A stretch of 51,819 nucleotides of DNA from an uncultured Porphyromonadaceae bacterium (GTDB lineage: Bacteria > Bacteroidota > Bacteroidia > Bacteroidales > Muribaculaceae): the NCBI GenBank assembly GCA_900541865.1, contig UQLO01000021.1, forward strand, positions 1 to 51,819, given 5' to 3'. The notes beneath the pieces were generated by a model. It saw only the letters and a program-made list of their open reading frames with translations. It searched no databases and was not told where the DNA came from. The position numbers and the translations under genes were made by a program. This document shows, piece after piece, positions 48,116 to 51,819 of this stretch (position 1 is the first letter of the stretch; each line of letters begins with the position of its first letter).

Positions 48116-49117
48116 ATGGACTTTCTTACCAACGACAAGCTCGTGATTGTAGGCGCTGCCGGCATGATTGGCTCCAACATGGCCCAGACCGCTCTTATGA
48201 TGCGCCTTACCCCCAATATCTGCCTCTACGACCCCTACGGCCCCGCTCTGGAAGGCGTTGCCGAAGAGCTCTACCAGTGCGCCTTTGAGGGCGTTAACAT
48301 CACCTACACCACCGACGTGGCCGAGGCTCTCCGTGGCGCTGCCTACATCGTCAACTCCGGAGGCGCCGCCCGCAAGGCCGGCATGACCCGCGAGGACCTC
48401 CTCAAGGGCAACGCCCAGATTGCCGAGCAGTTCGGCAAGGACGTGCGCAAGTACTGCCCCGACGTCAAGCACATCGTGGTGATTTTCAACCCCGCCGACA
48501 TCACCGGTCTGATCACCCTGCTGTACTCCGGCCTCAAGCCCTCCCAGGTCAGCACTCTGGCCGCTCTCGACAGCACACGCCTCCAGGACCAGCTCGTTAA
48601 GTGGTTCAAAGTGCCCGCAGCAAAAATCGAAAACTGCCGCACCTACGGCGGCCACGGCGAGCAGATGGCCGTTTTCGCAAGCACTACCACCGTCGACGGT
48701 CGACCCCTGACCGAAATAATCGGCACCGAAGAACTTCCTGCCGACCAATGGGAAGCCATGAAGCAGCGAGTAATCCAGGGCGGCAAACACATCATCGAGC
48801 TCCGCGGCCGCTCCTCCTTCCAGAGCCCGGCATACCTCTCCATCGAGATGATAGCAGCCACTATGGGCGGCAAGCCCTTCCGCTGGCCCGTAGGCACCTA
48901 CGTCAACAACGGCAAGTTCGACCACGTCATGATGGCCATGGAAACCACCGTCGACGCAACCGGCGTACACGTGCAGCCCGTCAAAGGCACCCCCGCCGAG
49001 GAAGCCGAACTCGAACAGAGCTACCGTCACCTCTGCACCCTGCGCGACGAAGTCATCGAAATGGGTGTGCTGCCCCCCGTGGCCGACTGGCACAAGCTCA
49101 ACCCCAACATCGACTGA
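48116..49117 (+). CDS. mdh: Malate dehydrogenase (LDH/MDH superfamily)
   Basis: 333 residues from the ATG at 48116. The NAD motif is LVIVGAAGMIGSNMAQTAL near 8-27, followed by AAYIVNSGGAARKAGMTRED and VVIFNPADITGLI; the catalytic His is in RTYGGHGEQM near 183. This sequence type is the Bacteroidota malate dehydrogenase; it interconverts malate and oxaloacetate in the reductive branch that makes succinate and propionate. A lactate dehydrogenase function is less likely. The stop overlaps the next ATG by one base. Confidence 0.92.
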   Translation: MDFLTNDKLVIVGAAGMIGSNMAQTALMMRLTPNICLYDPYGPALEGVAEELYQCAFEGVNITYTTDVAEALRGAAYIVNSGGAARKAGMTREDLLKGNAQIAEQFGKDVRKYCPDVKHIVVIFNPADITGLITLLYSGLKPSQVSTLAALDSTRLQDQLVKWFKVPAAKIENCRTYGGHGEQMAVFASTTTVDGRPLTEIIGTEELPADQWEAMKQRVIQGGKHIIELRGRSSFQSPAYLSIEMIAATMGGKPFRWPVGTYVNNGKFDHVMMAMETTVDATGVHVQPVKGTPAEEAELEQSYRHLCTLRDEVIEMGVLPPVADWHKLNPNID

Positions 49118-49566
49118 TGAAAAAATTACTTATTCCGGCAGCCGCCATCGTCATGATGGCGGCTTGCACGGGCAAAACCGCACCCGCCGCCGAGACGGAA
49201 GCCGCAGAAACTCCCGCCGCGCAGTCCCTCGCCGGAGAGTGGCTGCTTGAAAGCATTGTCGTCGGCGACAGCACCCACGTGGCTCCGCAGACCGACCTGA
49301 CCGTAAGCTTCAACGACGACAGCACATTCTGCTTCAGCACCGGATGCAACACCATCTGCGGCACCTTCGGGCAGCAAGGCGACTCCCTGACCCTTACCAA
49401 CATGCTCACCACCGAGATGGCCTGCGACGATATGACCACCGAGGACGTCCTCAAGACCATCCTCCCCGACGTAAGCACCCTCGAAAACGTCAACGACACC
49501 ACCGTGCGCCTCAACACCACCACCCCGCAGACCTACATCACACTCCGCAGGGAAGCAGCCCGCTGA
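49117..49566 (+). CDS. META-domain lipoprotein
   Basis: 149 residues. Lipoprotein signal MKKLLIPAAAIVMMAACTGK with the lipidated Cys near 17, a low-complexity Ala/Glu/Thr linker (20-37), and a META (HslJ-type) domain: LAGEWLLESIVVG, LTVSFNDDSTFCFSTGCNTICGTF and LTNMLTTEMACDDM. META proteins are small beta proteins linked to envelope stress and heat-shock resistance. It overlaps mdh by one base, so it is co-transcribed, which is an odd pairing. Confidence 0.88.
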   Translation: MKKLLIPAAAIVMMAACTGKTAPAAETEAAETPAAQSLAGEWLLESIVVGDSTHVAPQTDLTVSFNDDSTFCFSTGCNTICGTFGQQGDSLTLTNMLTTEMACDDMTTEDVLKTILPDVSTLENVNDTTVRLNTTTPQTYITLRREAAR

Positions 49567-49882
49567 CCCTCCACACCTTAATATATAAGCGGCCGCCATC
49601 CGGCTTGCCGGCCGCGAAATGGCCCCGCAAATGCATGGACCGAGGGCTTCAGCCCTCGCCCCATCCCGAAGGGATTCCCCGGCCACCTAAACTATTGGAA
49701 AAGAACCCTGTAAGGGTTCAATATAGTAGCCAGGGGCGATAGCCCCGGGGCAGATTGGACTCTTTAGAATCAGCGACCCCGACGGGGTCGCCTATTATAT
49801 ATATATATGCTTCATACCCGGGGTTGTCACCCCGGGCTACTCTCTTGAACCGCTACGCGGTTCTTTTTTACAATGGTTTCAC
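49567..49882. repeat. Intergenic palindromic repeat block
   Basis: Contains the palindrome CGAGGGCTTCAGCCCTCG at 49641-49658 followed by CCCCATCCCGAAGGGATTCC, the reverse of the array unit at 1-367. It then holds a nested structure: left arm 49701-49749 (AAGAACCCTGTAAGGGTTC...CCCCGGG), inner GCGACCCC/GGGGTCGC at 49773-49791, and right arm about 49818-49866 (CCCGGGGTTGTCACCCCGGG...GAACCGCTACGCGGTTC). An ATATATAT stretch lies between inner stem and right arm. Confidence 0.88.
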
Positions 49883-51148
49883 TCAGCCTTTCGGCAGCCC
49901 CGGCTCTTTGTCGGCGGCCAGCCAGCGGTAGAGGCGGTCGGCGGGGCGTACTTTGGCGGGGACGGGGATGGAGAAGGCATCGCCTTTTACGGCGCGGGCC
50001 ACGCTTCGGCCGCCAACCTGAATTTCGTCCACTTTGATTACTACGGCGCCCGTCGTCGGGCCGATGATGACTACCTCGTCGCCTACGCAGAGTTCGGCAC
50101 CCTCCATAAAGAATTCGCCTACCTTGAGCTTCGAGAAGTACTTCACGCCGCGGGCTACGTACTGCTTTGTTCGGGTTGCCGACGAGCCGTACTTCGAGCT
50201 CCACTCGCCCAGGCGCTGGCCGAGGTAGTAGCCGTCCCAGAATCCGCGGTTGAAGACTTTTGCGAGGCGCTCGTCCCATCCGGCGATTCGTTCGGGGGTG
50301 TAACTTCCCTCGCAGAGGGCCTCGAGAGCTTCCGAGTAGCAGCGCACGGCCGTGTCGACATATTCGGCACCGCGGGCACGTCCCTCGATTTTGAAAACTG
50401 TCACTCCGGCCTCCACCATGCGGTCCAAGAAATGAATTGTCTTGAGGTCTTTGGGGCTCATGATGTATTTATTGTCGACTTCGAGCTGGTCGCCGGTCTC
50501 AAGGTCGGTCACGCTGTAGCCGCGGCGGCAAATCTGCGTGCACGCACCGCGGTTGGCGCTGGAGTTCATTTGATGGAGCGAAAGATAGCACTTGCCGGAC
50601 ACTGCCATACACAGAGCGCCGTGGCAGAACATCTCCAGGCGCACCAACTGTCCGTGCGGGCCCCGGATATCTTCTTCGACGATACGTCGGCTGATTTCTG
50701 CCACCTGCTCCATATTGAGTTCGCGCGCGAGCACCATCACGTCGGCAAAAGCGGCGTAGAAGCGCACGGCGGCGATGTTGGAGATGTTGCACTGGGTGGA
50801 GATGTGCACCTCGATTTCCCGCTGCCGGCAAGCCTGTATTACGGCGATGTCGGAGGCGATTACGGCCGACACCCCGGCAGCGCGCGCAGCGTCGAGCACG
50901 CCCTCGATGGCTTCCATATCGGTGTCGTAGACGATGGTGTTTACGGTCAGATAGGTGCGCACGCCGGCTTCGGTGGCGGTGGCGACTATGGTGCGGAGGT
51001 CGTCGAGGGTAAAGTTTGCGCTGGAGCGCGAACGCATGTTGAGGCCCTGCACGCCGAAGTAGACGGCGTCGGCTCCGGCGTTGATGGCTGCGGTGAGCGA
51101 CTCGAAGCTGCCCACCGGGGCCATTATTTCAAAATCCTTGCGGTTCAT
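49883..51148 (-). CDS. Peptidase U32-family protein (TrhP/YegQ-like)
   Basis: 421 residues from the ATG at 51148, chosen because FEIMAPVGSFESLTAAINAGADAVYFG is the family N-terminus. The U32 signature EMFCHGALCMAVSGKCYLS is near residue 165, followed by NRGACTQICRRGYSV. Some members (TrhP) work in prephenate-dependent hydroxylation of uridine-34 in tRNA, and others were described as collagenases; the length and the C-terminal beta domain fit the tRNA-modification type. It lies 69 bp after secG on the same strand, likely in one transcript. Confidence 0.88.
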   Translation of the reverse strand: MNRKDFEIMAPVGSFESLTAAINAGADAVYFGVQGLNMRSRSSANFTLDDLRTIVATATEAGVRTYLTVNTIVYDTDMEAIEGVLDAARAAGVSAVIASDIAVIQACRQREIEVHISTQCNISNIAAVRFYAAFADVMVLARELNMEQVAEISRRIVEEDIRGPHGQLVRLEMFCHGALCMAVSGKCYLSLHQMNSSANRGACTQICRRGYSVTDLETGDQLEVDNKYIMSPKDLKTIHFLDRMVEAGVTVFKIEGRARGAEYVDTAVRCYSEALEALCEGSYTPERIAGWDERLAKVFNRGFWDGYYLGQRLGEWSSKYGSSATRTKQYVARGVKYFSKLKVGEFFMEGAELCVGDEVVIIGPTTGAVVIKVDEIQVGGRSVARAVKGDAFSIPVPAKVRPADRLYRWLAADKEPGLPKG

Positions 51149-51217
51149 GATTGAGGGATAAACCAACACAGGCGCCATCTTGGAGAGGGCGCCGGAAGGT
51201 GTGGTGGAGGGAAAGGT

Positions 51218-51595
51218 TTACTCTGCTTCGGCAGCGGGAGCCTCTGCAACGGGAACCTCGACAGCGGCTGCCTCCGGAAGCTCTACGGTCTGCACGGCAC
51301 CGGTGGCGGGTATAGCGGCTGCCGGAGCGGCGGGTGCTACAGGAGCAGTACGGGTGCTGTTGGCGTCGACGGCCTTGGGTGCGGTCCATACGGAAACGAT
51401 GGACAGGAGTACGAGCACGCCTACCAGAGTCCAGGTGCCTTTCTCAAGGAAGCTGTTGGCCTGGCGTACGCCCATAACGCTGCCGGCACCGCCGAACTGC
51501 GAGGACAGACCGCCGCCCTTGGATTTCTGAATCAGTACGATGCCGATGAGAAGAAGCGACACAATTACCGTGAGAGCGATAATGACGATATTCAT
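51218..51595 (-). CDS. secG: Preprotein translocase subunit SecG
   Basis: 125 residues. Two membrane helices, MNIVIIALTVIVSLLLIGIVLIQ (about 1-23) and WTLVGVLVLLSIVSVW (about 55-70), enclose the conserved KGGGLSSQFGGAGSVMGVRQANSFLEKGTW loop. The C-terminus (about 78-125) is Ala/Pro/Glu-rich and disordered, longer than in E. coli. It stimulates SecYEG protein export. Confidence 0.93.
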   Translation of the reverse strand: MNIVIIALTVIVSLLLIGIVLIQKSKGGGLSSQFGGAGSVMGVRQANSFLEKGTWTLVGVLVLLSIVSVWTAPKAVDANSTRTAPVAPAAPAAAIPATGAVQTVELPEAAAVEVPVAEAPAAEAE

Positions 51596-51819
51596 ATTGT
51601 GTTGATAATTTGATATTTGCGATATGATTGATTCGACAGCGCCGCAGGCGCCGCCAATTCAGACTGCAAAGTAAGCGATTTTTTTTCAAATACTCAACTT
51701 TTCAACCTATTTTTAGAAATGTAGAATGTAAAATTTAAAATGCCGTAGGTTCAACTGGCAAGTGCAAAATTAGCGATTTGTTTGAAGAACTCGTCTTTCG
51801 GAGTGGAAAAACCGAGTCT
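51596..51819. other. AT-rich upstream region of secG
   Basis: A minus-strand TAATTTTG -7 motif is at 51772-51765, about 170 bp before secG. AT-rich text with TAGAATGTAAAATTTAAAATG resembles the tail of the repeat block near 27215. No coding region is seen before the window ends. Confidence 0.5.

Overview
The window is chromosomal DNA of a GC-rich member of the Bacteroidales, plausibly Muribaculaceae or a close relative; the family is an inference. The evidence is a recurring promoter -7 motif of the form TAnnTTTG typical of Bacteroidota, a two-gene KorA/KorB oxoacid:ferredoxin oxidoreductase, a DUF4249 lipoprotein paired with a TonB-dependent receptor, an OmpA-like porin, LpxB (so a Gram-negative envelope) and DUF2130. 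No rRNA, tRNA, CRISPR array, integrase or transposase gene was seen.

Layout. 1-438: tandem 138-bp palindromic repeats. 439-5206 (minus): RNA methyltransferase, purD, a membrane protein and pdxB in one operon. 5253-10030 (minus): histidine degradation operon hutU-hutH-hutI. 10198-13064 (minus): korA-korB, closed by a strong terminator. 13211-13744: an unknown protein on a nearly leaderless promoter. 13872-17453 (plus): an isolated phage-like unit of small acidic protein, major capsid, adaptor and portal, bracketed by its own promoter and terminator, with no terminase, tail or integrase. 17706-22103 (minus): a nutrient-uptake/signalling operon (beta-barrel, minimal FecR-like anti-sigma, TonB receptor, DUF4249 lipoprotein). 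22220-24811: two ECF sigma factors, a membrane protein and a MORN-GH25 lysozyme. 24880-26265: an MscS channel. 26266-27255: a candidate 6S-like RNA followed by nested palindromic repeats. 27256-36446 (minus): part of the division and cell-wall (dcw) cluster, rsmH-ftsL-ftsI-murE-mraY-murD, then a DUF2130 gene. 36639-37302 (plus): an AT-richer HigBA toxin-antitoxin pair where mraZ is often found. 37385-41329: rRNA/tRNA methyltransferase, LD-carboxypeptidase, lpxB, tadA, rnz. 41423-42924: holin-like gene and two divergent small phage-type genes. 43106-51595: OmpA porin, transketolase, GAPDH, malate dehydrogenase, META lipoprotein, repeats, U32 peptidase, secG.

How they work together. The hut genes turn histidine into formiminoglutamate (the final step is not here), and KorAB, malate dehydrogenase, GAPDH and transketolase belong to central carbon metabolism. 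The dcw genes, LpxB, the carboxypeptidase, SecG and OmpA build the envelope. The most unusual parts are the self-contained capsid-adaptor-portal island, the second small phage-like island, and a family of intergenic palindromes whose arms differ between copies but stay complementary.
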